A stretch of DNA of 64,000 bases from Rhodococcus sp. HNM0563 (GCF_012726195.1 NZ_JAASAF010000002.1:565965-629964); one strand, 5' to 3'; positions 1 to 8,922 are shown, counted from the first letter of the stretch. Numbers and translations: made by a program. Notes: generated by a model not told the origin, from the sequence alone.

Positions 1-317
1 ATACCGCCGTGTTCGGCCGCACCGAGGACTTCATCGGCCCAATGGTCGAGGCTGTAGATCTTGCGGTGGTCGCTGTCGCCGTGTCCGCTCATATCGAGTG
101 CGACAACGCGACGACCGCTCGCCAGCTGTGGACCGATGTGGTCCCACCAGCGCGAATGTGCCATACCGCCGTGGACGAGAACTACGCCGGGTGAGCCCGC
201 TTCACCCCACGCGCGGTAGGCGATCCTCGCACCCGACACCGTGTAGGTTCCAGTCTCGACGGGCGCGGCAAGGGCATCCACGAACCACTGCGGAGCAGGA
301 CCGTTCTCATTGCTCAT
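1..317 (-). CDS. alpha/beta hydrolase, partial (3' end outside window)
   Basis: Only the first 105 residues are present; the gene runs off base 1. They show the N-terminal core of an alpha/beta hydrolase: the strand GVVLVHGG (about residues 44-51), which supplies the oxyanion-hole region, then WWDHIGPQLA and the strand VVALDMSGHGDSD (about 71-83). The nucleophile elbow lies beyond the window, so the catalytic triad cannot be checked. The ATG at 317 overlaps the stop of the TetR gene by 11 bases, so it is probably translationally coupled as the last gene of the D-aminoacylase/TetR operon. Substrate unknown; an ester, lactone or C-C bond hydrolase are all possible. Confidence 0.8.
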   Translation of the reverse strand, partial: MSNENGPAPQWFVDALAAPVETGTYTVSGARIAYRAWGEAGSPGVVLVHGGMAHSRWWDHIGPQLASGRRVVALDMSGHGDSDHRKIYSLDHWADEVLGAAEHGG

Positions 318-948
318 TACCCGAACCTATGCGAAGTGTGACGCTCACCAACAATTGGGCCAGGAATTCGATCCGGGGCTCCTCCTGCTCGGGCTGCGGA
401 TGCACGGTTGCGACGAGTGCTTCACCGTCGAACAGGTGGACGAGGGAGAACAGAATCATGTCGAACTCAGCGGCCCCGAAACGCTCGGCGACGGGCAGCG
501 CACGCGCGAACTCGGCGATCGCAGCGTGGTAGCGCGCCCCCATCGGGACGAGATGCTCACGCAACCTCGAATCGGTGCGGGCGGCGCCGAGCAGTTCGTA
601 CCAGGCCGCGTTGATGGGGGCTCGTGTCGCGTCGCGAAGCAACTGTAGGCACGCGCGCACCGATTCAATGCCGGCGTCGGGCCCGCCGAGCTGTTCGAGC
701 CCCGTCCGGAAGTTCGCGAGCTGCCGAATACTGACCTCGTCAGCCGCCGCGACCATCAGGTCCAGGCGCGTCGGGAAGTGCCGGAATATACCGCCCGAGG
801 ACACCCCGGATCTCGAACAGATCTCACCGATCGTGGTAGCGGCGTAGCCGAGTTCGGCAAGAGACTCGATGGTCGAGTCGATGATGCGCCCGATCGTTTC
901 CTGCCGCCGCTGTTGCTGAGTGCGGCGAGTACGCGCCGGGGTACTCAC
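307..948 (-). CDS. TetR/AcrR family transcriptional regulator
   Basis: 213 residues, normal TetR length. The N-terminal HTH spans about residues 15-62 (ETIGRIIDSTIESLAELGYA, then TIGEICSRSGVSSGGIFRHF), followed by an all-helical ligand domain of no recognisable specificity. GTG start: bases 946-948 overlap the stop of the upstream D-aminoacylase gene (GTGA), and its own stop overlaps the start of the downstream hydrolase. It therefore sits in the middle of a three-gene operon and probably autoregulates it. A palindrome CCACT-N5-AGTGG ahead of the operon (2796-2810) is a possible operator. Confidence 0.9.
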   Translation of the reverse strand: MSTPARTRRTQQQRRQETIGRIIDSTIESLAELGYAATTIGEICSRSGVSSGGIFRHFPTRLDLMVAAADEVSIRQLANFRTGLEQLGGPDAGIESVRACLQLLRDATRAPINAAWYELLGAARTDSRLREHLVPMGARYHAAIAEFARALPVAERFGAAEFDMILFSLVHLFDGEALVATVHPQPEQEEPRIEFLAQLLVSVTLRIGSGNEQ

Positions 949-2765
949 AGCGGATGTGCCACAGGCGTTCCCCGCACCGGCGCCGGTCCGCGCTCCTCGA
1001 CACCCGCGCGCAGGAACCGCCCGGTCCCGATGCTGGTCCCGTACCCCGGCACGAAACTGCCCTCGCGGAACACCACCTTCCCGGCCACCGCGGTCGCGGT
1101 GACGGCGTCGTCATTGCGGTTGACCATCCGGCTGAGTCCACCGAACTCGTCCATTGCTGCTTCGTGGTAGGCGTCCACATCATCGTTCAGACCTGCCGGG
1201 TCGATCACCACGAAGTCGGCACGGTCGCCGACTCGCAGATGTCCCGCGTCGATCCCGTAGAAGTCGCCGAGTTCACCGGTGAGCTTGTGGATCGCTTCCC
1301 CGAGCGGCATCACCGGGGTGCCCCGCTTCTCGTTGTCTCGGATTCGGCGCAGCAAACAGATCCCGAAGTTGTAGAAGGCCATATTGCGCAGGTGCGCGCC
1401 CGCGTCCGAGAATCCGACCGTGACACCCGGGGTCCGGATCAACCGGTTCGCAACCTTCTCCCGATCGTTCGCGATCACGGTGTGCCACCGGAACTTCCGT
1501 CCGTGTTCGACGACGAGGTCGAGGAAGGTGTCGACGGGGTGGAGGTTGTTGTCGCGGGCGACCTCGCCGATGGATCGGCCCACGAGTGACTCATCGGGGC
1601 ATTCCGTGATCCGGGTGTCGTCGAAGTCGCGGTGCCACACGCGCGGAGAGAACTTCTTCTCGAAGTCCTCGCGGAACCACCGCCGGTACCCCTCGTCCTT
1701 CAGTAGGTCGTTGCGCCCCAGTTCTTCCTTCAGATGAAGCGCGGCACGGCCCGATCCGAATTCCTCGAAAACCACGAGATCGATGCCGTCGGAGTGCACT
1801 TCGAAGGTGGTGGGTAGATGCTGCCAGCGGAACATACCCTTACCGATGCGGTTGGCAGCGTAGGCGATGGGCCCGAAGATCCGGTTGACCCACCGCTCGG
1901 CCTTGGTGTCGGCGGCAGCCAGTACCGAGGCCTTCATCGGACGTCGGCCGAGGCCGGTGCTCGCCAGAGCGAAGAAGGCGACATCGTACTTGGTGTTGAG
2001 ATTCGGCACCGCCTGGAGCACGCGGCCGCGGCGCCGCAGAATACGATGCAGCCGACGGAATTCCGACCACGATGCGTGCGTCGACGGGAGCGTACGAGAG
2101 CGGTAGCGGTCGCCGTCCATCTTGTCCCACGGGTTGGTCATCGTGGAGACCCCGAGGAATCCGGCGTCGAGCGCCTCGTTCACCTTGTCGTCGATGGCTG
2201 CGAGTTCGGCGCGGGACGGTGAAACAGCGGGTTCAGTGGATCGGCCGAGTCCCATCACCGACGCCCGCACGTCCGAGTGTCCTATGAATGCAGTGACATT
2301 GGGCCCCAGCGGCAACTTGTCGAGGGCATCGACGTACTCCTGCGGCGACGACCACGTTCTCGCCGAGTCCAGCGCGCGCAGCACGTGGTCGCGGGGCAAC
2401 GCCTCGACGCGACTGAACAGGTCCGCGCCGTCGAGTGCGTTGACATAGACGGTCGAGAGCGAGCAGTTACCCATGAGCACAGTGGTGACACCGTGCCGTA
2501 CCGACTCGGACAACCCGGGCCCGACAAGCACTTCCGCATCGTAATGAGTGTGGGTGTCGATGAAGCCGGGTAGCACCCACTTACCGTGCGCGTCGACGAC
2601 CTCGGTATCGGGCCCGACGAGCAGTTCGTCAGTGGACGCAACCTCGACGACGCCGTCGCGGATGCCGAGATTGCGCACGACGCCTGGCGCGCCGCTTCCG
2701 TCGAACCACAGCCCGCCGCGCACGACGAGGTCGTAGCCCGTTTCGTGATCCACACCACTGGTCAT
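945..2765 (-). CDS. N-acyl-D-amino-acid deacylase family amidohydrolase
   Basis: 606 residues. Amidohydrolase-superfamily metalloenzyme of the D-aminoacylase / amidohydrolase_3 type, expected to hydrolyse an amide or cyclic amide in the cytoplasm. Visible signs are the small beta domain (YDLVVRGGLWFDGSG, residues 11-25), the metal motif GFIDTHTHYD (HxH at residues 72-74), GHSDVR, and the late GFSDAGAHL segment carrying the catalytic-Asp region. The C-terminus GDRADFVVIDP returns to the beta domain as in this family. First gene of an operon with a TetR gene (4-base overlap) and a hydrolase. Substrate unknown; many actinobacterial members do not act on D-amino acids. Confidence 0.85.
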   Translation of the reverse strand: MTSGVDHETGYDLVVRGGLWFDGSGAPGVVRNLGIRDGVVEVASTDELLVGPDTEVVDAHGKWVLPGFIDTHTHYDAEVLVGPGLSESVRHGVTTVLMGNCSLSTVYVNALDGADLFSRVEALPRDHVLRALDSARTWSSPQEYVDALDKLPLGPNVTAFIGHSDVRASVMGLGRSTEPAVSPSRAELAAIDDKVNEALDAGFLGVSTMTNPWDKMDGDRYRSRTLPSTHASWSEFRRLHRILRRRGRVLQAVPNLNTKYDVAFFALASTGLGRRPMKASVLAAADTKAERWVNRIFGPIAYAANRIGKGMFRWQHLPTTFEVHSDGIDLVVFEEFGSGRAALHLKEELGRNDLLKDEGYRRWFREDFEKKFSPRVWHRDFDDTRITECPDESLVGRSIGEVARDNNLHPVDTFLDLVVEHGRKFRWHTVIANDREKVANRLIRTPGVTVGFSDAGAHLRNMAFYNFGICLLRRIRDNEKRGTPVMPLGEAIHKLTGELGDFYGIDAGHLRVGDRADFVVIDPAGLNDDVDAYHEAAMDEFGGLSRMVNRNDDAVTATAVAGKVVFREGSFVPGYGTSIGTGRFLRAGVEERGPAPVRGTPVAHPL

Positions 2766-2795
2766 GCGCAGAGCGTATTCACAGAAAGCGGACGT

Positions 2796-2810
2796 CCACT
2801 CTCGAAGTGG
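2796..2810. promoter_or_regulatory. small palindrome upstream of the D-aminoacylase operon
   Basis: CCACT, five bases, AGTGG, about 30 bases upstream of the operon start at 2765. It is a possible TetR half-site pair but is short enough to occur by chance. No clear -10 or -35 box was identified. Confidence 0.25.
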
Positions 2811-2882
2811 ATACCGTTATTCGATTGTTACCGAAACACGCCTTTCGAGTAGGCGCAATGAGACAAGGGTTCGGACGGAACG

Positions 2883-3461
2883 TCAGCCCTCGGCCGGAAT
2901 AGCGCGGTCGACCGCCGTTCGCACCAGATCTGCGGCGCGCTTCTCGTCGAAGATCCCCGGGAGCGTAAGGCGGTCCAGGATGAGCCAGTTCAAGGTGAGA
3001 TACAAGAGAACGACGGCATCCTCGCCGCCGGGCAATCCGGACAGTCGATAGTTGCTGATATTGAACTCCAGATCAGCGCGCACCCGGTCGGTGAGCAGAG
3101 CCTGCAATTCGGGCCGCCGGGTCGCCTCGAGCCGGAGTTCGAGGATCGCGAGATAGCCCGTGCGGAATCCGGAAACCCGCTCGACCACCTCGGTCATCAA
3201 TTCGGTCATGGACTCGCGCGTCTGCAGTTGCTGGGACTGCTCCATCCTCTCGCCACTGGGGACTAGTCGCTCGTAGTAGCGGTGCCCCACTTGAACGAGC
3301 AGGTCGTCGCGGTTGGAGAAGTAGTTCGACGCGGTACCGGCAGGCACCGCAGCCTCCTTGTCCACCGCCCGAAATGTCAATCCCCGCGCACCTTCTCGGG
3401 CCAGGACCTCGATCGATGCATCCAGCAAGGCCTGTCGCCGCTCAGGATTCGTCCGAACCAC
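2883..3461 (-). CDS. TetR/AcrR family transcriptional regulator
   Basis: 192 residues from the preferred GTG at 3461, which has GGAG nine bases upstream and gives the usual short N-terminus VVRTNPERRQALLDAS. An ATG at 3476 is in frame but has no ribosome site and lies against the operator. HTH about residues 5-55 (LTFRAVDKEAAVPAGTASNY), then a TetR C-terminal helical domain. Divergent from the RibD-like reductase gene; the space between them holds two copies of TAGTACTA, so it very likely represses itself and that reductase. Ligand unknown. Confidence 0.88.
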   Translation of the reverse strand: MVRTNPERRQALLDASIEVLAREGARGLTFRAVDKEAAVPAGTASNYFSNRDDLLVQVGHRYYERLVPSGERMEQSQQLQTRESMTELMTEVVERVSGFRTGYLAILELRLEATRRPELQALLTDRVRADLEFNISNYRLSGLPGGEDAVVLLYLTLNWLILDRLTLPGIFDEKRAADLVRTAVDRAIPAEG

Positions 3462-3478
3462 TTGACACCACTCCATCT

Positions 3479-3517
3479 GTAGTACTACGTTCAAACCACT
3501 TCAAGCATAGTACTACG
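3479..3517. promoter_or_regulatory. paired operator with TAGTACTA palindromes
   Basis: TAGTACTACG occurs twice (3480-3489 and 3508-3517), 28 bases apart. Its core TAGTACTA is a perfect palindrome, extending to GTAGTACTAC at 3479-3488. It lies between the divergent TetR and reductase genes, where a TetR operator is expected. Exact transcript starts are not visible. Confidence 0.65.
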
Positions 3518-3532
3518 AAAGGTCCGGTAATT

Positions 3533-4096
3533 ATGCGAAGGCTTGTCTACTACGCGGCGGTCACTCTCGATGGCTACATCGCGGGCCCCGAAGGAGAATT
3601 CGACTTCTACCCGGTAGCCGACGACATGTCGTGGATCAACGAGCGATACCCGGAATCGGTCCCGACCCCGCTGCGCGAACTCGTCGACATGCCGGCCGAT
3701 ACACCGAATCTGCAATGGGACACCGTGGTGATGGGTCGCCACACCTACGAGGCCGGCGGCATGACCAGCCCATACGACCACATGATGCAGTACGTCGTCT
3801 CTCGCACACTCGAACCGGTGGACAACCCGCAGGTGAAGATCGTCGACACCGATCCGGTCGAACTGGTCCGCACACTCAAGGAGCAGGAGGGGCTCGACAT
3901 CTGGCTGTGCGGAGGTGGAAACCTCGCAGGTCAGCTCATCCACGAGATCGACCGACTGATGTTCAAGAGCTACCCCGTGATCGCAGGAGGCGGACTCCCG
4001 GCGCTGTCCGGGAACTTCAGCCCGACGCGGTTCACCGTCACTGCGCGCCGGGAATTCAGCAACGGCATGCAGCTCACGTGGCTCGACCGCGCCTGA
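3533..4096 (+). CDS. RibD C-terminal-domain / dihydrofolate-reductase-like protein
   Basis: 187 residues. N-terminal MRRLVYYAAVTLDGYIAGPEG is the signature of the DHFR-like RibD_C family, with VVMGRHTYEAG about residue 65 and the nucleotide-binding strand IWLCGGGNLAGQLIHE about residue 125. Members are NAD(P)H-dependent reductases of pteridine-like or unknown substrates and are common as targets of an adjacent TetR. Start ATG at 3533 follows AAAGGTCCGGTAATT. Divergent from the TetR gene with the paired operator between. No role in the catabolic pathways here is evident. Confidence 0.85.
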   Translation: MRRLVYYAAVTLDGYIAGPEGEFDFYPVADDMSWINERYPESVPTPLRELVDMPADTPNLQWDTVVMGRHTYEAGGMTSPYDHMMQYVVSRTLEPVDNPQVKIVDTDPVELVRTLKEQEGLDIWLCGGGNLAGQLIHEIDRLMFKSYPVIAGGGLPALSGNFSPTRFTVTARREFSNGMQLTWLDRA

Positions 4097-4325
4097 ATCG
4101 ACGCGCCCTCACCGAAAAGTCCGGCTACCCGGCCGCCCCACATCCCGAAAGGCAGTATCCCAATGCGAAAGCAGCACAGCACCTACCCGACCCGGATCCA
4201 CCAGCAGCGCTCGATGACACGAACGGTGTCTCCTCGCGTGATCACACCCAGGGGCGGAACGCAGCGGACCGGGCGACGCGGAGCCAGGTAGCACACCCAC
4301 GCTTCCGCGTGCGACTACGGTCGAG
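4097..4325. other. intergenic region with a possible 42-codon open frame
   Basis: An open frame from ATG 4163 to 4291 encodes an arginine-rich 42-residue peptide, with AAAGG ten bases upstream. It resembles no family I know and its composition is what a GC-rich spacer often gives, so I do not call it a gene. No clear terminator or operator was seen. Confidence 0.2.
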
Positions 4326-5411
4326 ATGATGATCGCCTTTCCTTCCATCGACGTCACCCCCGCACTCCTCGTCGACCGCGCCGTCCTCGACGGCAACATC
4401 GCACGCATGGCAGCATCGGCGCGCGAACGCGGTCTCGATGTACGACCGCACGCCAAGACCCACAAGTGCATCGAGATCGCCCATCTCCAACTCGCCGCAG
4501 GCGCGCGGGGACTTACCGTCGCGACGGTGGCCGAAGCGGAAGTCTTCGCTCGAGCCGGGTTCGACGACATCTTCATCGCCTATCCGCTCTGGGTCGACGC
4601 CGCGCGCGGCGCACGATTGCAAGCCCTGTCCGAGACCGTGCAACTGACTGTCGGAATCGACTCCGCGGCCGGAGCTCGCGCACTTGCCGAGCACTGCGAC
4701 ACGTCGATCGGGGTACTGGTCGAGATCGACAGCGGACACCATCGGACAGGTGTTGCACCCGAACAGGCGGGCGAGGTCGCGGGGCGGGCGCGCAGGCTGG
4801 AGCTGAATGTGCTGGGCGTGTTCACTTTTCCCGGGCATTCGTACGGTCCGGGCCTGCCTCACGTCGCCGGTGCCGAGGAGACCGAGTCACTCGCCGTCGC
4901 GGCCGCGGCATTGCGCGACGCCGGTATCGATCCCGTGGTGATCAGCGGCGGCTCGTCGCCTACCGCCCTCATCGAGACACCCACCGTCTCGACCGAGCTA
5001 CGCCCGGGGGTGTACGTGTTCGGGGACGCTCAGCAACTCGAACTCGATGCGGTGACCGAATCCGATATCGCACTCACCGCGTTGGCGACGGTGGTGTCGG
5101 CCCGGGGCGAGGTGGTGGTGCTCGACTCCGGAAGCAAGACACTCGGCGCCGACCGTGCACCGTGGGCCACCGGATACGGCCGTATTCTCGGCGAACCCGA
5201 CGCGCGGATCACTGCCCTTTCGGAGCATCACGCCACCGTGCAGTGGCCGAATGCCGGCACCCGGCCCGACCTCGGGCAAAGGGTGCGGGTGATTCCGAAT
5301 CACGTTTGCAACGCGGTCAATCTCGCGGACGAGCTGATAGTGGTGGACGGACGCCACGCCGATGCGGTGATGGACCGATGGCGGGTCGCTGCACGAGGAT
5401 GCACCACGTGA
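4326..5411 (+). CDS. D-threonine aldolase / D-serine dehydratase-like PLP enzyme
   Basis: 361 residues, fold-type III PLP enzyme (alanine-racemase-like barrel) of the DSD1/D-threonine aldolase group. The PLP lysine is K44 in RPHAKTHK, and the metal pair is H326 and C328 in PNHVCNAVN, both diagnostic for this family. ISGGSSPT and GDAQQ form the phosphate-binding side. Expected reaction: retro-aldol cleavage of a D-3-hydroxyamino acid or dehydration of D-serine, in the cytoplasm. The stop overlaps the GTG of the next gene. Which of the two reactions it performs cannot be decided from the sequence. Confidence 0.85.
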   Translation: MMIAFPSIDVTPALLVDRAVLDGNIARMAASARERGLDVRPHAKTHKCIEIAHLQLAAGARGLTVATVAEAEVFARAGFDDIFIAYPLWVDAARGARLQALSETVQLTVGIDSAAGARALAEHCDTSIGVLVEIDSGHHRTGVAPEQAGEVAGRARRLELNVLGVFTFPGHSYGPGLPHVAGAEETESLAVAAAALRDAGIDPVVISGGSSPTALIETPTVSTELRPGVYVFGDAQQLELDAVTESDIALTALATVVSARGEVVVLDSGSKTLGADRAPWATGYGRILGEPDARITALSEHHATVQWPNAGTRPDLGQRVRVIPNHVCNAVNLADELIVVDGRHADAVMDRWRVAARGCTT

Positions 5412-6508
5412 CATCCGTATGGTTGCGCCGCGTCGCCCTCTTCGCCCTGACGGTTCCGCTCATCGCGTGTTCGTCTTCGGAGGATGTGCCCGCGACACCC
5501 ACTCCCGCGATCACAGCCCCCACACCGCAGGTCACGGACACCGTCGCATCCGGTCTCGACACACCGTGGGGTGTCGCGTTTCTTCCCGACGGAGCAGCTC
5601 TCGTCACAGAACGCGACTCGGGTCGCGTCCTCGAGATCGGCGCAGACAAGCAGGTTCGAGAGATTGCGAGGATCGCCGGTACGGTCGCGCAGGGGGAATC
5701 CGGCCTGCTCGGCATTGCGGTGTCACCCACATTCGACACCGACCGGTTCGTATTCCTCTACGTCACAACCTCTTCCGGAAATCAGATTTTGCGTGTCACG
5801 TACGACGGAACGACTCTCACCGGCCATCAGGTGATACGCGACGGCATCCCTGCCGCACGAGTCCATGATGGCGGCCGGCTGCAGTTCGGACCCGACGGCA
5901 TGCTGTACGCCGCGACCGGCGAAGCAGGCAATCCCCCTCTTGCACAGGATCCGGCATCGCTCGGCGGGAAGATCCTGCGGATGACCATGGACGGTGAGCC
6001 TGCGCCGGGTAATCCCGACCCGGTCTCGCCGGTGTATTCGCTCGGTCACCGCAATGTGCAGGGACTGGCGTTCGATGACGACGGCAGATTGTGGGCGTCC
6101 GAATTCGGGCAGAACGATGTGGACGAGCTCAACGAGATCGTAGCCGGCGGCAATTACGGCTGGCCCGAGGTCGAGGGCAGCAGTGGCAGGGATGAATACA
6201 TCGACCCCGTCGTGACATGGCCGGTCGCTCAGGCGTCACCGTCCGGGATCGCCTACGACGACGACAACCTGTGGGTGGCCTCGCTGCGGGGAGAACGCCT
6301 GTGGCGCATCGGTATCGCGGATTCAGGTATCGCCGATTTCAGCACAACCGAGTTCTTCACGGGTGAATACGGGAGGATGCGAACCGTCGTCACCGCACCC
6401 GATGGCTCACTGTGGTTGACCACGTCGAACCGCGACGGCCGCGGGGAACCCACAGATGACGACGACCGCATCCTCCGTATCGAGAATCCCAGTCTCGAAA
6501 ATCCCTGA
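5408..6508 (+). CDS. PQQ-dependent sugar (aldose) dehydrogenase lipoprotein
   Basis: 366 residues from GTG 5408, chosen because GAGG lies nine bases upstream and the codon overlaps the previous stop (GTGA). An N-terminal hydrophobic stretch ends in a lipobox LIAC with Cys21, so the protein is probably anchored outside the membrane. The rest is a six-bladed propeller of the soluble glucose/sorbosone dehydrogenase family: GLDTPWGVAFLPDGA, ESGLLGIAVSP, HDGGRLQFGPDGMLY, SLGHRNVQGLAF, GGNYGWPEVEG. Members oxidise aldoses with PQQ; no PQQ genes are in the window. A longer in-frame opening upstream is only the shadow of the preceding gene. Confidence 0.87.
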   Translation: MTSVWLRRVALFALTVPLIACSSSEDVPATPTPAITAPTPQVTDTVASGLDTPWGVAFLPDGAALVTERDSGRVLEIGADKQVREIARIAGTVAQGESGLLGIAVSPTFDTDRFVFLYVTTSSGNQILRVTYDGTTLTGHQVIRDGIPAARVHDGGRLQFGPDGMLYAATGEAGNPPLAQDPASLGGKILRMTMDGEPAPGNPDPVSPVYSLGHRNVQGLAFDDDGRLWASEFGQNDVDELNEIVAGGNYGWPEVEGSSGRDEYIDPVVTWPVAQASPSGIAYDDDNLWVASLRGERLWRIGIADSGIADFSTTEFFTGEYGRMRTVVTAPDGSLWLTTSNRDGRGEPTDDDDRILRIENPSLENP

Positions 6509-6512
6509 CAGA

Positions 6513-6965
6513 TCAGGGAACAAGCACGACGATCGTCTCGGCGACGAGTGCCGGCTTGCTACCGCCTTCGATCTCGATAGTGTAGCCCACGACGAGATTG
6601 GCGCCCTTCGCGGTGCGCTCGAGCGACTTGAACTCGGCAGAGGCGCGAACCTTTGAACCCACCGGGACCGGCGCGGGAAACCGCACTTTGTTGGCGCCGT
6701 AGTTGACCTTCATCTTCAGGCCGTCGAGCGAGAAGATCTGTGTGCCGAGGACCGGAAGCAGCGACAGCGTGAGGTAACCGTGGGCGATCGTCGCACCGAA
6801 CGGACCGCTCGCAGCCCGCTCGGGATCGACGTGGATCCACTGGTGGTCGCCGGTCGCATCAGCGAAGAGGTTCACCCGTTCCTGAGTGATCTCGAGCCAG
6901 TCGCTCTGGCCGATGGTCTCGCCGACCGCCTTCTCGATCTCGTCGATTCCGTTGAAGACCCGCAT
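6513..6965 (-). CDS. MaoC family (R)-hydratase / dehydratase
   Basis: 150 residues, single hot-dog domain. The hydratase-2 motif FADATGDHQWIHVDPERA places the catalytic pair at D40 and H45, followed by IAHGYLTLSLLP. Such proteins hydrate trans-2-enoyl-CoA to (R)-3-hydroxyacyl-CoA. Start ATG 6965 follows AGGAGGCGAAC. It ends four bases from the convergent sugar dehydrogenase. A GntR gene lies immediately upstream on the same strand, then an acyl-CoA dehydrogenase, suggesting one fatty- or branched-acid unit. Confidence 0.9.
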   Translation of the reverse strand: MRVFNGIDEIEKAVGETIGQSDWLEITQERVNLFADATGDHQWIHVDPERAASGPFGATIAHGYLTLSLLPVLGTQIFSLDGLKMKVNYGANKVRFPAPVPVGSKVRASAEFKSLERTAKGANLVVGYTIEIEGGSKPALVAETIVVLVP

Positions 6966-6993
6966 GTTCGCCTCCTGTAGTTGGTATGTGGCG

Positions 6994-7743
6994 TCAGTGC
7001 CCGGAACGCCGGAGAGTGACGCGATAGGTGTAGTGCTCGGGCAGGAAGTAACTCACCGACAGTTCGGTGGGTATTCCTGCCTCGTTCGAGTACAGACGGT
7101 CGACCCGCAGCAGCGGGTGCCCGACAGCACAGTTCAGAACCTCGGCGACCTGCTCGGATGCAGGTGCGACGGTGATCGATTGTGCGGCTTCGACGATCGG
7201 GCTGGCGAGATACGGCTCGAGCAACCCGATCACGGTGTTGCGGCTGGATGCACCGAGCTGCAGCGCAGGTTCGTCCAGTACATCCGCCGCAATCTCATCC
7301 GGTAGATGGATTGTGGTGTGCACGAACGGTATCCCATCGTGTACTCGTCGCAGGACGACCGAGTACAGCAGATCGGTGTCGAGGCGCAATCGACTCGCTG
7401 CATCGATATCGACGCCGCGCTTCAGCGGCGAGACGATCTCCATGACCGTGTCCGCCGACAACGCGAGCAAATCTTCGATCGAGCCGAGCTGCCGACGGTA
7501 ACGCCGCCCCGACTCGTTCGCGAACGTACCCCGACCGGGCACGCGATAGACGATTCCGTCGGCAACCAGGTCCTGGAATGCCCTGCGCACGGTCTGTCTG
7601 CTCACTCCGTGCTGCTCCGCAAGCTCTGCCTCCGTCGGCAGACGCACACCGTCGTTGTACCGACCGGCGTCGACAGCGTCGCGCAACTGACGCGCGAGTT
7701 GCGCGTATGCGGGTTCCGTCGTCTCGCGTGTTCTGCTGTCCAT
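6994..7743 (-). CDS. GntR family regulator with UTRA domain (HutC type)
   Basis: 249 residues: winged HTH about residues 10-76 (RLPTEAELAEQHGVSRQTVR, then VPGRGTF) and a C-terminal UTRA effector domain (VVLRRVHDGIPFVHTTIHLP, then LLRVDRLYSNEAGIPTELSV). UTRA domains bind small metabolites such as sugars or organic acids. It lies between the MaoC and the acyl-CoA dehydrogenase genes on the same strand, 27 bases after the latter's stop, so it is probably co-transcribed and may control the TTTGTACGGCCATTTT boxes nearby; that link is inference. Confidence 0.9.
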   Translation of the reverse strand: MDSRTRETTEPAYAQLARQLRDAVDAGRYNDGVRLPTEAELAEQHGVSRQTVRRAFQDLVADGIVYRVPGRGTFANESGRRYRRQLGSIEDLLALSADTVMEIVSPLKRGVDIDAASRLRLDTDLLYSVVLRRVHDGIPFVHTTIHLPDEIAADVLDEPALQLGASSRNTVIGLLEPYLASPIVEAAQSITVAPASEQVAEVLNCAVGHPLLRVDRLYSNEAGIPTELSVSYFLPEHYTYRVTLRRSGH

Positions 7744-7770
7744 GACGGAGAAGATCCTAGTGGGCGGCGC

Positions 7771-8922
7771 TCAGAGTCCGCCGCGCGCCACGAGCTGCGA
7801 CGCGATCACATTGCGCTGAATCTCATTGGTCCCCTCACCGACGATCATCAACGGCGCATCACGGAAATACCGCTCCACGTCGTACTCCGTCGAATACCCG
7901 TACCCACCGTGGATCCGCACCGCATTGAGCGCGATCTCCATCGCGATCTCCGAGCAGTACAGCTTCGCCATCCCCGCTTCCATATCGCAACGCTCACCGC
8001 TGTCGAACTTCTCCGCCGCATACCGCGTCAACTGACGCGCCGCCGTCAGCTTCGTCGCCATCTCGGCGAGATAATTACCGATCGACTGATGCTTCCAGAT
8101 CGGCTGCCCGAAACTCTCCCGCTGCTGCGCGTACGCCAACGAATCCTCCAGCGCCGCCGCAGCCACACCCAGCGCCCGCGACGCGACCTGCAACCGGCCC
8201 GTCTCGAGGCCCTTCATCATGTGCCCGAACCCCTTGCCGGGCTCACCACCGAGAATCGCGTCCGCCGAGATCCGGTAATTGTCGAAGCTCAGTTCACACG
8301 ATTCGACACCCTTGTATCCGAGCTTGGGCAGATCCCGCGAGACCGTCAGGCCGGGACCGTGCTCGACGAGCACCACCGAGATGCCCTTGTGACGCGGAGT
8401 GGCCTGCGGATCGGTCTTGCACAACAGTGCGATCAGACCCGCACGACGCGCGTTGGTGATCCACGTCTTCGCCCCGTTGATCACCAGGTCGTCGCCGTCA
8501 CGCTTGGCGGTCGTGGTCATCGCCTGCAGATCCGAACCACCACCGGGCTCCGTGAGCGCCATCGTCGCCCGGATCTCACCGGTCGCGAGCTTGGGCAAGT
8601 ACCTACGCTTCTGCTCCTCGGTACCGAACAACGCCAGCAGCTTCGCGACCACGGTATGTCCGCCCATCGCACCCGAGAGCGACATCCACCCGCGCGCGAG
8701 TTCCTCGGTGACCTGCACGTAGCACGGCATAGACACCGGCGATCCGCCGTACTCCTCGGGCACCGCGAGCCCGTAGATGCCGATCTGCTTCATCTGCTCG
8801 ATCCACTTCTCGGGGTACTCGTTCGCGTGCTCGACTTCCTGCACCGACGGCTTGACCTCGCGGTCGATGAAGTCGCGGACGGTCTTGACCAGGAATGTTT
8901 CTTCGTCGTTCAGATGGCTCAC
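7771..8922 (-). CDS. acyl-CoA dehydrogenase (short/branched-chain type)
   Basis: 383 residues from GTG 8922, preferred because AAGGA stands a few bases upstream and the next residues (SHLNDEETFLVKTVRDFI) are a typical N-terminus. Full-length ACAD with the ALTEPGGGSDLQAM FAD/substrate loop (about residue 130), ITNARRAG, and the C-terminal GEGTNEIQRNVIA holding the usual catalytic Glu. It introduces the alpha,beta double bond in an acyl-CoA. Divergent from the CitE-like gene; the shared upstream region has an inverted pair of TGTACGGCCATT boxes. Confidence 0.9.
   Translation of the reverse strand: MSHLNDEETFLVKTVRDFIDREVKPSVQEVEHANEYPEKWIEQMKQIGIYGLAVPEEYGGSPVSMPCYVQVTEELARGWMSLSGAMGGHTVVAKLLALFGTEEQKRRYLPKLATGEIRATMALTEPGGGSDLQAMTTTAKRDGDDLVINGAKTWITNARRAGLIALLCKTDPQATPRHKGISVVLVEHGPGLTVSRDLPKLGYKGVESCELSFDNYRISADAILGGEPGKGFGHMMKGLETGRLQVASRALGVAAAALEDSLAYAQQRESFGQPIWKHQSIGNYLAEMATKLTAARQLTRYAAEKFDSGERCDMEAGMAKLYCSEIAMEIALNAVRIHGGYGYSTEYDVERYFRDAPLMIVGEGTNEIQRNVIASQLVARGGL

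Noticed and set aside
2763-2774. TCATGCGCAGAG at the start of the D-aminoacylase gene
   Set aside because: It overlaps the start codon and lacks the right half; probably chance.
4163-4291. 42-codon open frame before the D-threonine-aldolase-like gene
   Set aside because: Arginine-rich, no family, weak spacing of its ribosome-site-like AAAGG; kept only as a note on the spacer.
4466-5407. Long N-terminal extension of the sugar dehydrogenase gene
   Set aside because: It overlaps the D-threonine-aldolase-like gene; the lipoprotein signal and ribosome site fix the start at 5408.
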